Source of the DNA: Actinomadura nitritigenes
GTDB lineage: Bacteria > Actinomycetota > Actinomycetes > Streptosporangiales > Streptosporangiaceae
Assembly: GCF_017573545.1 (NCBI RefSeq)
Contig: NZ_JAGEOK010000003.1
Span: 310,001-374,000 of the forward strand
Direction: 5' to 3'
DNA length: 64,000 nucleotides
Under the pieces are notes generated by a model. That model saw nothing but the letters and a program-made list of their open reading frames with translations. It did no database searches and had not been told where the DNA came from. Position 1 is the stretch's first letter. Every line of letters starts with the position of its first letter. A program made the position numbers and the translations under genes. Below, piece after piece: positions 17,998 through 26,596 of the stretch.

Positions 17998-18231
17998 CTA
18001 ACGGACGTCGGGCGCCTCGTGGAAATCGGCGAGGAACGCCTCCAGCCTGCGGGCGGCCAGGTCGGAGTCCCTTTTCGCCAGATCGGTGATCGCCAGGAGG
18101 TGGCGGATCAGGCGCTGCCGGGTCTGCGGCGGCAGCGGCGCCACGGCCCGGTGCGCGTCGCGCAGCTGCCGGGCGAGCCGGGTCAGCGCCGGGTCGTCCC
18201 ACTCCGGTCCGCTCCACGGCGTGGCGTTCAC
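17998..18231 (-). CDS. Conserved small helical protein of unknown function
   Basis: 77 residues from GTG 18231 (GGGGG upstream). It is rich in Arg, Leu and Ala, with two amphipathic helices (DPALTRLARQLRDAHRAVA and TRQRLIRHLLAITDLAKRDS). It has no signal peptide or metal motif. I do not recognise the family. A similar-sized ORF occurs between leuD and hup in other actinomycetes as far as I recall. Longer in-frame starts up to 18378 exist, but they read through low-complexity sequence. Confidence 0.55.
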   Translation of the reverse strand: MNATPWSGPEWDDPALTRLARQLRDAHRAVAPLPPQTRQRLIRHLLAITDLAKRDSDLAARRLEAFLADFHEAPDVR

Positions 18232-18380
18232 ACAAGCCCCCAAACGCTCGGGCGTCCTCGTCCCCTGCGAGAGATTCTCCCGCGCGAGGCTACGCGACCC
18301 CCGCCCCGGGGTACGCCAAGCCGCAAAGCCCGAAGCCGAGCCGGGGTTCGAAGCCCGGCCGCCATCACGGGCAGGCACGC

Positions 18381-18506
18381 GGAGCGAGCGCCAGCGAGCG
18401 CAGCGGGCATGCCCGACGGCCGGCAGGCTGTTTCGCGCGGAGCTCCAGCGGAGCGCGAAACAGCCTGCCGGCCGCGACGGGGGGTTCCAGGGGGCGTCCC
18501 CCCAGG
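18381..18506 (+). repeat. Intergenic repeat element, copy a
   Basis: Composite element: GGAGCGAGCGCCAGCGAGCG, then a huge hairpin, then GGGGGGTTCCAGGGGGCGTC. A related element in inverted orientation is at 21321-21426, and the last module recurs at 47594-47629. It fills most of the 276-bp gap between the small protein gene and leuD. Confidence 0.6.
18417..18474. terminator. 22-bp perfect hairpin downstream of leuD
   Basis: Arms 18417-18438 and 18453-18474 are perfectly complementary over 22 bp (core GGCTGTTTCGCGC / GCGCGAAACAGCC) with a 14-nt loop. It lies about 35 bp after the leuD stop on the minus strand. It could be the leuCD transcript end or the core of a mobile repeat. Confidence 0.65.
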
Positions 18507-18507
18507 A

Positions 18508-19095
18508 CTACAGCGTCACCGGCAGCCAGGTCGGGCGGGCGGCCTCGTAGTCGGTGATGGCGTCGCCGTGGCGGAGGGTCAGGCCGATGTCGTCCAGGCC
18601 CTCCATGAGCCGCCAGCGGGTGTAGTCGTCGATCTCGAAGGTCGCGGTGTCGGCGCCCCAGCGGACCTCGCGCTTCTCGAGGTCGACGGTGATCTCCAGG
18701 GCGGGGTCCTTCTCGGCCGCGCTCTGCAGGGCCTCGACCTGCTCGCCGGTGAGGACGACCGGTAGCAGCCCCATCTTGGTGGAGTTGTTGCGGAAGATGT
18801 CGCCGAAGCGCGGCGCGATCACGACGCGGAAGCCGTACTGCTGCAGGGCCCAGACGGCGTGCTCGCGGGACGAGCCGGTGCCGAAGTCGGGGCCGGCGAC
18901 GAGGATGCCGGCGCCCTGGTACTGCGGCTGGTTCAGCACGAAGTCCGGGTCCTCGCGCCAGGCGGAGAACAGGCCCTTGTCGAATCCGGTGCGGCTGACC
19001 TGCTTGAGCCAGACGGCCGGGATGATCTGGTCGGTGTCGACGTTGCTGCGCCGCAGCGGGACGGCGCGTCCGGTGTAGGTGGTGAAGGCTTCCAT
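18508..19095 (-). CDS. leuD: 3-isopropylmalate dehydratase small subunit
   Basis: 195 residues. It forms the swivel subunit of isopropylmalate isomerase with LeuC (leucine biosynthesis). The signature [20 protein letters not shown] lies near 70-90, with IIPAVWLK at the N-terminus and [13 protein letters not shown] near 107. The length is normal. It starts 13 bp after the leuC stop, as in most actinobacterial leuCD operons. Confidence 0.96.
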   Translation of the reverse strand: MEAFTTYTGRAVPLRRSNVDTDQIIPAVWLKQVSRTGFDKGLFSAWREDPDFVLNQPQYQGAGILVAGPDFGTGSSREHAVWALQQYGFRVVIAPRFGDIFRNNSTKMGLLPVVLTGEQVEALQSAAEKDPALEITVDLEKREVRWGADTATFEIDDYTRWRLMEGLDDIGLTLRHGDAITDYEAARPTWLPVTL

Positions 19096-19108
19096 GGCTC
19101 GGGTCTCC

Positions 19109-20506
19109 TCAGAGGTCGGCGGGAGCGGCCAGGCGGCCGGTGACGGCGGTGGCGGCGGCGACGGCGGGCGACACGAGGTGGGTGCGGCCGCCGGGGCCCT
19201 GCCGGCCCTCGAAGTTGCGGTTGGACGTGGAGGCGCTGCGCTCGCCGGGGGTGAGCTTGTCGGGGTTCATCGCCAGGCACATCGAGCAGCCGGCCTCGCG
19301 CCATTCGGCGCCGGAGGCGGAGATGACCTGGTCGAGGCCCTCCTCCTCGGCCTGCTTCTTGACCTCCATCGAGCCGGGCACGACCAGCATCCGGACGCCG
19401 TCGGCGACCTTGCGGCCCTCCAGCACGCCCGCGACGGCGCGCAGGTCCTCGATGCGGCCGTTGGTGCAGGAGCCGACGAAGACGGTGTCGACCGCGATGT
19501 CGCGGAGCGGCGTCCCGGCGGTGAGGCCCATGTACTCCAGGGCGCGCTCGGCGTTCTGCCGCTTGACCGGGTCGTCGATGGCCGCGGGGTCGGGCACGGA
19601 CTCGGCGAGCGGCAGGCCCTGGCCGGGGTTGGTGCCCCAGGTGACGAACGGGGTCAGCTCGGCCGCGTCGATCACGACCTCCTTGTCGAAGACCGCGTCG
19701 TCGTCGGTGCGCAGGGACGTCCAGTACTCGACGGCCTTGTCCCAGTCCTCGCCCTGCGGGGCGTTCGGGCGGCCCTCGAGGTAGGCGAACGTGGTCTCGT
19801 CGGGGGCGATCATCCCGGCGCGGGCGCCGGCCTCGATGGACATGTTGCAGACCGTCATGCGGCCTTCCATCGACAGGGAGCGGATCGCCTCGCCGCGGTA
19901 CTCGATGATGTGGCCCTGGCCGCCGCCGGTGCCGATCCTGGCGATGATCGCCAGGATCAGGTCCTTGGCGGTGACGCCCTCGGGCAGGTCGCCGTTCACG
20001 GTGACGGCCATCGTCTTCGGCTGGATCTGCGGCAGCGTCTGCGTGGCGAGGACGTGCTCGACCTCGCTGGTGCCGATGCCGAACGCGAGCGCGCCGAACG
20101 CGCCGTGCGTGGAGGTGTGCGAGTCGCCGCACACGACGGTCATGCCGGGCTGCGTCAGGCCCAGCTGGGGGCCGATGACGTGCACGATGCCCTGGCCGTC
20201 GTCGCCCATCGGGTGCAGGCGGATCCCGAAGTCGGAGCAGTTCTTGCGGAGCGTCTCGACCTGGGTGCGCGACACCGGGTCGGCGATCGGCTTGAGCAGG
20301 TCCGTGGTCGGGACGTTGTGGTCCTCGGTGGCGATCGTCAGGTCGGGGCGGCGGACCTGCCGGCCGGCCATCCGCAGCCCGTCGAACGCCTGGGGGCTCG
20401 TGACCTCGTGGACCAGGTGCAGGTCGATGTAGAGGAGGTCGGGCTCACCCTCGGCACGCCGTACGACGTGCGCGTCGTACACCTTTTCGGCCAATGTACG
20501 GCCCAT
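19109..20506 (-). CDS. leuC: 3-isopropylmalate dehydratase large subunit
   Basis: 465 residues from ATG 20506, selected because GAGGTGG lies just upstream and the length then equals the family norm. It isomerises 2- to 3-isopropylmalate with a 4Fe-4S cluster. Cluster cysteines lie in FVGSCTNGR and [16 protein letters not shown], and substrate motifs are [14 protein letters not shown] and [13 protein letters not shown]. An ATG seven codons earlier (20527) has no ribosome site. It is divergent from ndgR, its likely regulator. Confidence 0.97.
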   Translation of the reverse strand: MGRTLAEKVYDAHVVRRAEGEPDLLYIDLHLVHEVTSPQAFDGLRMAGRQVRRPDLTIATEDHNVPTTDLLKPIADPVSRTQVETLRKNCSDFGIRLHPMGDDGQGIVHVIGPQLGLTQPGMTVVCGDSHTSTHGAFGALAFGIGTSEVEHVLATQTLPQIQPKTMAVTVNGDLPEGVTAKDLILAIIARIGTGGGQGHIIEYRGEAIRSLSMEGRMTVCNMSIEAGARAGMIAPDETTFAYLEGRPNAPQGEDWDKAVEYWTSLRTDDDAVFDKEVVIDAAELTPFVTWGTNPGQGLPLAESVPDPAAIDDPVKRQNAERALEYMGLTAGTPLRDIAVDTVFVGSCTNGRIEDLRAVAGVLEGRKVADGVRMLVVPGSMEVKKQAEEEGLDQVISASGAEWREAGCSMCLAMNPDKLTPGERSASTSNRNFEGRQGPGGRTHLVSPAVAAATAVTGRLAAPADL

Positions 20507-20573
20507 CACACCCACCTCACCTGTCATGATCGTCCGGCGCGCCGTCGCGCCGAGGTCCGGTCCGGCTGATTTG

Positions 20574-20592
20574 CATCTCAAATTACGAGACG
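20574..20592. promoter_or_regulatory. Candidate NdgR operator in leuC-ndgR divergent region
   Basis: CATCTC-AAATTAC-GAGACG is an inverted repeat (5 of 6 pairs, 7-bp AT-rich centre) just 14 bp before the ndgR start and 70 bp before leuC. IclR regulators of this type bind such sites near leuC in related organisms. The assignment is inferred from position. Confidence 0.5.
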
Positions 20593-20605
20593 GCAATATC
20601 AAGAC

Positions 20606-21319
20606 ATGGACAACTCTAGCGGAGTCGGCGTACTTGACAAAGCGGTTCTCGTGCTGAACGCGCTCGAAGCCGGTCCCGCCTCGCTCGCGCAGCTCGTGCA
20701 GACCACCGGTCTCGCCCGCCCCACGGCCCACCGGCTCGCCGTCGCGCTGGAGCACCACCGCCTCGTCCACCGCGACACCCAGGGGCGGTTCATCCTCGGC
20801 CCCCGGCTCGCGGAACTGGCCGTCGCCGCCGGCGAGGACCGACTCCTCGCCATCGCGCAGCCCATCCTCGCCCAGCTGCGCGACCACACCGGCGAGAGCG
20901 CCTCCCTGTTCCGCCGCCAGGGCGACGTCCGCGTCTGCGTCGCCGCCGCCGAGCGCACCAGCGGCCTGCGCGACACCATCCCCGTCGGCGCCGCCCTCCC
21001 GATGTCCGCCGGGTCCGCCGCCCAGATCCTGCTGGCCTGGGAGGAGCCGGACCGGATGCACCGCGGCCTGCGCGGCGCCAAGTTCGAGGCGACCACGCTC
21101 GCCTCCGTCCGCCGCCGCGGCTGGGCCCAGTCCGTCGGCGAGCGCGAGCAGGGCGTCGGCTCGGTCTCCGCCCCCATCCGCGGCGCGGGCGGCCGCGTCA
21201 TCGCCGCCGTCTCCGTCTCCGGCCCCCTCGAACGCCTCACCCGCTCCCCTGGCCGCCTGCACGCCGCCCCCGTGGTCGCCGCCGCCGAAAAGATCAGCGA
21301 GGGCATGCGCAGGAGCTGA
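20606..21319 (+). CDS. ndgR: IclR family regulator NdgR
   Basis: 237 residues. The N-terminal winged helix (about 8-65) has [34 protein letters not shown] helices. The C-terminal IclR ligand domain (about 75-235) has [20 protein letters not shown] and a GSVSAPIRG segment. NdgR and AreB proteins regulate leucine and other amino acid genes, and the divergent arrangement with leuCD is diagnostic. A second repeat element begins 2 bp after its stop. Confidence 0.92.
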   Translation: MDNSSGVGVLDKAVLVLNALEAGPASLAQLVQTTGLARPTAHRLAVALEHHRLVHRDTQGRFILGPRLAELAVAAGEDRLLAIAQPILAQLRDHTGESASLFRRQGDVRVCVAAAERTSGLRDTIPVGAALPMSAGSAAQILLAWEEPDRMHRGLRGAKFEATTLASVRRRGWAQSVGEREQGVGSVSAPIRGAGGRVIAAVSVSGPLERLTRSPGRLHAAPVVAAAEKISEGMRRS

Positions 21320-21320
21320 C

Positions 21321-21426
21321 CGGGGGACGCCCCCTGAACCCCCCGCTGCGCGGCTCGCCACCTCCTCGCTCCGCTGCGGGGGGCGCGGCGCGCCGGGCAT
21401 CCCTTGCGCTCGCCAGGGCTCGCTCC
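21321..21426 (-). repeat. Intergenic repeat element, copy b (inverted)
   Basis: The reverse complement reads GGAGCGAGCCCTGGCGAGCG ... then GGGGGGTTCAGGGGGCGTCC, matching copy a at 18381-18506 in the same module order. Copies a and b are inverted with respect to each other and flank leuD-leuC-ndgR. Confidence 0.6.
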
Positions 21427-21456
21427 ACGGGCTGTCCCGTGACCGGTGGCTCGCGT

Positions 21457-22080
21457 TCAAGCCTTGCTGGGGCGAAGGGTCTCCAGAAGGTCGTCGACGT
21501 GGGCCTTGAAGAGGGCGGGCATGTCGATGCGGTCCGGGTCGAGGAGCCACTGGGTCTGGAGGCCGTCCATGATGGCGATGATGCGGGCGGCCGTGGCGTC
21601 GGCGTCGAGGCCGGCGCGCAGCTCGCCGGCGTCGGCGGCGCGGCGGAGGGCGTCGGCGACCCAGGCGCGCAGGCGCGCGTAGCGGGCGCGCGCCCAGTCC
21701 CGGGCGGGGTGGTCGGCGGTGACGGCCTCGCTCGTCAGCACCACGAAGAGCCGGACGAGTTCGGGCGTGCGGCTGTTGTGCTCCACGACCCGCACCAGAG
21801 CGGCCGGCAGGTCGGGGCCGCCGGCGGCCCCGCCGTCGGCGAAGAACCGCTCCATGTCGCGCCGGTCGCGCAGTTCGAGGACGGCGACCAGCAGCTGCTC
21901 CTTGGTGCGGAAGTGGTGCAGCAGGCCGGGCTGGGACAGCCCGGCGCGTTCGGCGACGCGGGCCAGCGACGTGCCGCGGTAGCCGTGTTCGGCGAACTCC
22001 AGGGTCGCGACGTGCAGGATGCGCTCGCGCCTGGCGTCGCCCGCGGCGTAGCCGCGCCGCCGATCCGTGCCGGTCCTCAC
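21457..22080 (-). CDS. TetR family transcriptional regulator
   Basis: 207 residues from GTG 22080. The helix-turn-helix (about 20-65) is [20 protein letters not shown] followed by [16 protein letters not shown], and a TetR C-terminal helical domain follows. It is divergent from the GH3 glycosidase gene, and a perfect 16-bp palindrome lies between them, so local control of the glycosidase is likely. Sugar-linked TetR/GH3 pairs are common in actinomycetes. Confidence 0.92.
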   Translation of the reverse strand: MRTGTDRRRGYAAGDARRERILHVATLEFAEHGYRGTSLARVAERAGLSQPGLLHHFRTKEQLLVAVLELRDRRDMERFFADGGAAGGPDLPAALVRVVEHNSRTPELVRLFVVLTSEAVTADHPARDWARARYARLRAWVADALRRAADAGELRAGLDADATAARIIAIMDGLQTQWLLDPDRIDMPALFKAHVDDLLETLRPSKA

Positions 22081-22127
22081 ATCGCCTCACTCTACGCAGG
22101 CGGAGAATAACGCACGAATAACAAACC

Positions 22128-22143
22128 TACCGAGTACTCGGTA
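22128..22143. promoter_or_regulatory. 16-bp perfect palindrome, TetR/GH3 operator
   Basis: TACCGAGTACTCGGTA is a perfect palindrome in the 114-bp divergent region, 48 bp from the regulator start and 52 bp from the glycosidase start. It fits a shared operator for the TetR regulator. Confidence 0.75.
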
Positions 22144-22194
22144 TCGGAAATTAGGGTGGGCGGCGGCGTTCGGATACGTCCAGGAGGAGGTTCG

Positions 22195-24528
22195 ATGTCC
22201 GTCGACGAGTCCGGCCTGCGCGAGCGGCTTGCCCAGCTGACGCTCGAGGAGAAGGTCCATCTGCTGAGCGGGGCCGACTTCTGGTCGCTGCGCCCGGTCC
22301 CGGGCATCGGGCTGCGGAAGGTGGTGCTGTCGGACGGCCCGAGCGGCGTCCGCGGCACGGCGTGGGACGAGCGGAGCACGAGCCTGCTGTTCCCGAGCCC
22401 GACGGCGCTCGCCGCGACATGGGATCCGGAGCTGGCCGAGCGGGTGGGCCGGCTGAACGGCGCCCAGGCCCGGGACAAGGGCGTCCACGTCCAGCTCGCG
22501 CCGACGATCAACCTGCACCGGACCCCGCTGGGCGGCCGGCATTTCGAGAACTACTCCGAGGACCCGCTGCTCACCGCGCGGATCGGCGTCGGGTTCGTGA
22601 GGGGCGTGCAGTCGGCCGGGGTGGCGGCGACGGTGAAGCACTTCGTCGGCAACGACTCCGAGACCTCGCGGATGTCGTACGACGCCCGGATCGACGGCGC
22701 GACCCTGGACGCGGTGTACCTGCGCCCGTTCGAGGACGCGGTGAAGGCGGGCGCGTGGGCGGTGATGGCCGCCTACAACAAGGTCAACGGCACGACGATG
22801 ACGGAGCACCGCGCGCTGCTGACCGGTGTGCTGAAGGAGCGCTGGGGATTCGACGGCGTGCTGATGTCGGACTGGACGGCGATCCGGTCGACCGCGGCGA
22901 GCGCGAACGCCGGGATGGACCTGGAGATGCCGGGGATGCCCCGCAACGCGTGGCGGGACAGGCTCGTCGCGGCGGTCCGCGACGGCGAGGTGGCCGAGGA
23001 GCTGGTCGACGACAAGGTGCTGCGGATCCTGCGGCTGGCCGCGCGGGTCGGCGCGCTCGACGGGTTCCCCGAGCCGGCGCCCGTGACGACGCCCCCCGAC
23101 GCGCCCGCCCAGCTGCGCGCGCTCGCGGCGCGCGCGTGCGTGCTGCTGCGCAACGAGGGCGGCGTGCTCCCGCTCGACGCGCCCCGCAGGCTGGCGCTGA
23201 TCGGCCCGAACGCGGTGCGGTTCAGCGCGCAGGGCGGCGGCAGCGCGCACGTGAACCCCGAGCACGTCGTCTCGCCGGTGGACGGCCTGCGCCGCGCGCT
23301 CGGCGCCGGCACCGAGCTGACGGTGCGCGCGGGCGTGTACCCGCATGAGCGGCTGGCGGCGCTGCCGCTGGACATGGCGGCCGATCCGGAGACGGGCGAG
23401 CGGGGCGTGCGGCTGGAGTTCCTCGACGCGGACGGCGCCATCCTCGACTCCGAGCACCGCGAGGCCGCCCGTTTCATGTTCTTCGAGGGCGTCCCGGAGG
23501 GGACGGCGCAGATCGTCGTCCGCGCCCGGGTGACGCCGGCGGCGGACGGCGTCCACACGTTCGCGGTCGCGGGCGTCGGCGAGTACGAGGTGCGCGTCGC
23601 GGACACGACGGCGACGGTGAAGCTGGCCCTGGACGGCGGGGACCCGGTCGAGGCGATGATGCGGCCGCCGGAGCACCGCGTCGAGGTGGAGCTCGCCGCC
23701 GGGCGGGCGGTCCCGGTGGAGCTGCGGCGCGCCTACCGGCCCGGATCGTTCCTGACCGCGTTCGGCATCGGCCACCACGAGCCGCACCTGCCCGAGGACG
23801 AGGAGCTGGCGGCGGCCGTCGAGGCCGCCCGCGCCGCCGACGCGGCGGTCGTGATCGTCGGCACCAACGACGACGTGGAGAGCGAGGGCTTCGACCGGAC
23901 GACGCTGGCACTGCCCGGCCGCCAGGACGAGCTGGTGTCCGCCGTCGCCGCCGCCAACCCGCGCACGGTGGTGGTGGTGAACGCGGGCGCGCCCGTGCTG
24001 ATGCCGTGGCGGGACGAGGTCGCGGCGGTGCTGTGGGCGTGGCTGCCGGGACAGGAGGGGGGCGACGCCCTCGCCGACGTCCTCACCGGCGCGGCCGAGC
24101 CGGGCGGGCGGCTCCCCACGACGTTCCCGGTGTCGGAGGACGGGATCCTGTCGCCGGTTCCCGTGGAGGACGGGTCCCTGCCGTACGCGGAGGGCGCCGC
24201 GATCGGCTACCTGCACTACGCGCCCGAGCAGGTCGCCTACCCGTTCGGGCACGGCCTGGGGTACACGGCCTGGGAGTACGAGTCGCTGGCGGTGGCGGAC
24301 GGGACGGCGGAGGTGACGGTCCGCAACGCGGGCGACCGGCCGGGGCGCGAGGTCGTCCAGGTCTACGCGTCGCCGGACGGGCTGCCGCTCCGGCTCGCCG
24401 GGTTCGCGGTCGCCGAGGCCGCGGCGGGCGAGCGGGTGACCGTCCGGGTCCCGCTGGACGAGCGGCTGCCCGGCGGGTGCGCGGTGCGCGCCGGACGGTC
24501 CGTCGCCGATCTGCGGCTGACCGCCTGA
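22195..24528 (+). CDS. Glycoside hydrolase family 3 beta-glucosidase with PA14 domain
   Basis: 777 residues from ATG 22195 (GGAGGAGG 4 nt upstream). The GH3 N-terminal barrel has KHFVGNDSE and the nucleophile Asp in GVLMSDWTAI (about residue 225). The second domain has an LLRNEGGVLPL start, with the acid/base region further on. A PA14-like beta domain is inserted around 390-530. The C-terminus is fibronectin-III-like (PFGHGLGYTAWEYESLAVADG). There is no signal peptide, so it works on imported oligosaccharides or glycosides in the cytoplasm. It is regulated by the divergent TetR gene. Confidence 0.93.
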   Translation: MSVDESGLRERLAQLTLEEKVHLLSGADFWSLRPVPGIGLRKVVLSDGPSGVRGTAWDERSTSLLFPSPTALAATWDPELAERVGRLNGAQARDKGVHVQLAPTINLHRTPLGGRHFENYSEDPLLTARIGVGFVRGVQSAGVAATVKHFVGNDSETSRMSYDARIDGATLDAVYLRPFEDAVKAGAWAVMAAYNKVNGTTMTEHRALLTGVLKERWGFDGVLMSDWTAIRSTAASANAGMDLEMPGMPRNAWRDRLVAAVRDGEVAEELVDDKVLRILRLAARVGALDGFPEPAPVTTPPDAPAQLRALAARACVLLRNEGGVLPLDAPRRLALIGPNAVRFSAQGGGSAHVNPEHVVSPVDGLRRALGAGTELTVRAGVYPHERLAALPLDMAADPETGERGVRLEFLDADGAILDSEHREAARFMFFEGVPEGTAQIVVRARVTPAADGVHTFAVAGVGEYEVRVADTTATVKLALDGGDPVEAMMRPPEHRVEVELAAGRAVPVELRRAYRPGSFLTAFGIGHHEPHLPEDEELAAAVEAARAADAAVVIVGTNDDVESEGFDRTTLALPGRQDELVSAVAAANPRTVVVVNAGAPVLMPWRDEVAAVLWAWLPGQEGGDALADVLTGAAEPGGRLPTTFPVSEDGILSPVPVEDGSLPYAEGAAIGYLHYAPEQVAYPFGHGLGYTAWEYESLAVADGTAEVTVRNAGDRPGREVVQVYASPDGLPLRLAGFAVAEAAAGERVTVRVPLDERLPGGCAVRAGRSVADLRLTA

Positions 24529-24632
24529 CGCCCAGGGCCGACAAAGCACCGCATCTCGGGCCACCTTCGAAGAGTGCCGGTACCGGCCCGCACGCCCTGG
24601 ATAGCGTTGTGCTCCGGACAGGGAGGTGCGCG

Positions 24633-25256
24633 GTGCAGATCTCCGAGCTCAGCGATCGCAGCGGCCTGACGGTCCAGACGATCAAGTTCTACATCCGGGA
24701 GGGCCTCCTCCCGAAGGGCTCGACGGTGAGCGCGACCCGCGCCGAGTACGACCACCGGCACCTGGAGCGGCTGCGCCTGATCAGCGCGCTGCGCGAGGTC
24801 GGCGACCTGCCGGTCGCGGCGATCCACCGGATCGTCGAGGCGATCGAGGACGAGCGGGTCGGCCTGCACGAGCTGTTCGGCACCGCCCAGCACGCCATCG
24901 CCCCGCACGTCGTCGCGCCGTACGACCCGCACTGGCGCGCCGCGCGGCAGGACGTCGACGCGCTCGTCCGCGAGCTCGGCTGGACGGTCGGCGACCGCTC
25001 CCCCGCCCGCGACCTGCTCGCGCGCACGTTCGTCGCGCTGCGCCGGCTCGGTTTCCCGATCACCCTCACCGACCTGCGGCCGTACGTGAAGGCCGCCGCC
25101 GAGGTCGCCGACCACGAGATCGGCCGGGTGGTCGACGGCGCGCCGCGCGCCCGGACCGTCCACACCCTGCTCGTCTCCACCGTGCTGTACGAGCAGGTCC
25201 TGACGGCCCTGCACCGGATGGCCCAGGAGAACGCCTCGGCCCGCCGCTTCGGCTGA
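24633..25256 (+). CDS. MerR family transcriptional regulator
   Basis: 207 residues from GTG 24633 (GGGAGG 6 nt upstream). The N-terminal MerR helix-turn-helix is ISELSDRSGLTVQTIKFYIR with EGLLPKG, followed by YDHRHLERLRLISALREVG. The C-terminal part (about 95-207) is helical with no metal cysteines, so it is a drug- or metabolite-responding type. It is followed 94 bp later, in the same direction, by the dehydrogenase-RidA fusion gene, a likely target. Confidence 0.9.
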   Translation: MQISELSDRSGLTVQTIKFYIREGLLPKGSTVSATRAEYDHRHLERLRLISALREVGDLPVAAIHRIVEAIEDERVGLHELFGTAQHAIAPHVVAPYDPHWRAARQDVDALVRELGWTVGDRSPARDLLARTFVALRRLGFPITLTDLRPYVKAAAEVADHEIGRVVDGAPRARTVHTLLVSTVLYEQVLTALHRMAQENASARRFG

Positions 25257-25349
25257 GCCGGTCTCCGCGAGCCATGCGGATCCCGCATGGCCGGTCTGCG
25301 AAACCTGCGCTGGTGGCATGGCTCGGCCGGGCCTAGCGTCGGTCGCACC

Positions 25350-26582
25350 ATGACACGAATCGCTTTTCTCGGACTGGGGCGCATGGGCGTCCCGATGGCC
25401 CGGCGGCTGATCGCCGCGGACCACGACGTGGCGGTGTGGAACCGCACCGCGGGCGGGGTGCCCGCCGACCTCGGCGCGGTGCTCGCCGCGTCCCCCGCGC
25501 TCGCCGCCGCGGGCCGCGACCTCGTCATCACCATGCTCACCGACGCGGACGCCGTCGAGGCCGTGCTGTTCGGCCCGGACGGGGCCGCGGCGGCGCTGGA
25601 GCCCGGAGCCGTGGTCGCCGACACGTCGACGATCGGCCCGGACGCCGCGCGCCGCGTGCGCGGACGGCTGCCGGACGGCGTCGCCTACGTCGACGCGCCC
25701 GTGGTGGGCAGCGTCCCGCAGGCGGAGGCGGGCGAGCTGGAGGTGCTGGCGGGCGGCACCGGCGACGACCTTGCCCGCTGCACCGGGGCGCTGGAGGCGC
25801 TCGGACGGGTCCGGCACGCGGGCCCGCCCGGGTCCGGCGCCGCGCTGAAGCTCGTCGCGAACGGCATGCTGGTCGCGAACTTCGCCGTGCTCGGCGAGGC
25901 GCTCGCGCTCGCCGGGCGCCTGGGCCTCGACCGCGACCTCGTGCTGGACGTGCTGTCCCGCACGAGCGCGCAGGCGCGGCGGCTGCGGGACGCGGCGCCC
26001 GGCGCGGCGCCGCGCTTCACGGTGGCGCTCGCCGCCAAGGACCTCGATCTCGCGCTGGACGTCCCGGGAGCGCCCGCCGGGGGCGTCCTCGCCGCCGCGC
26101 GAGCCCGCGCGTCCGCCGCCCTCGCGGACGGCCTCGGGCCGCAGGACCTCATCGCACTCGCGGACCACACGAGGAAGGACTCCCCTATGCGCGTCACGCT
26201 CGGCGATCCGGCCACCGTCCCGCCCCCGCCGAACCCCTTCTACTCGCACGCCGCGTACGTGACGGCCGGGCCGATGCTGTACGTGTCGGGGCAGATCGCG
26301 CTCACCGAGGATGGGAAGGTCGACGCGCCCGGCGACATGGCCCGGCAGTCAGAGGTGATCTTCTCGCTGCTGGACCGGATCCTCGCGGCGCACGGGGCCG
26401 GGTTCGCGGACGTGGTCAACATCCGGACGTTCGTCACCGATCTCGGCCGGGTCGCCGAGTACGGGGCCGTGCGGCGGCAGTTCTTCCCCGGCGCCGCGCC
26501 CACCAGCACGACCGTCGAGGTCGCCCGGCTGTTCCACCCGGACGCCCTGCTGGAGGTCGAGGTGGTCGCCGCGATCCCCTGA
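25350..26582 (+). CDS. Fused 3-hydroxyisobutyrate-dehydrogenase-like / RidA-like protein
   Basis: 410 residues in one frame from ATG 25350. Residues 1-279 are a beta-hydroxyacid dehydrogenase: IAFLGLGRMGVPMARRL (NAD(P) site), APVVGSVPQAEAGELEVLAG, and the catalytic Lys in AALKLVANGML. Residues 280-410 are a RidA-fold domain: NPFYSHAAYVTAGPMLYVSG, then TTVEVARLFHPDALLEVEVV. The position of RidA Arg105 reads Ser (PTSTTVEVARL against PARSCVEVARL in E. coli), so imine deamination as in RidA is doubtful. An internal ATG at 26187 has a strong GAGGAAGG, so a free RidA-like product may also be made. Confidence 0.8.
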   Translation: MTRIAFLGLGRMGVPMARRLIAADHDVAVWNRTAGGVPADLGAVLAASPALAAAGRDLVITMLTDADAVEAVLFGPDGAAAALEPGAVVADTSTIGPDAARRVRGRLPDGVAYVDAPVVGSVPQAEAGELEVLAGGTGDDLARCTGALEALGRVRHAGPPGSGAALKLVANGMLVANFAVLGEALALAGRLGLDRDLVLDVLSRTSAQARRLRDAAPGAAPRFTVALAAKDLDLALDVPGAPAGGVLAAARARASAALADGLGPQDLIALADHTRKDSPMRVTLGDPATVPPPPNPFYSHAAYVTAGPMLYVSGQIALTEDGKVDAPGDMARQSEVIFSLLDRILAAHGAGFADVVNIRTFVTDLGRVAEYGAVRRQFFPGAAPTSTTVEVARLFHPDALLEVEVVAAIP

Positions 26583-26596
26583 CCGGGTCCGGCCGC

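Noticed and set aside
20507..22090. Upstream extension of the leuC frame through the ndgR region
   Set aside because: It runs antisense to ndgR and the leuC start at 20506 has a ribosome site and family-normal length.
22087..24564. 825-codon minus-strand frame opposite the GH3 gene
   Set aside because: Composition is that of an antisense shadow; the plus strand carries GH3 motifs and a ribosome site.
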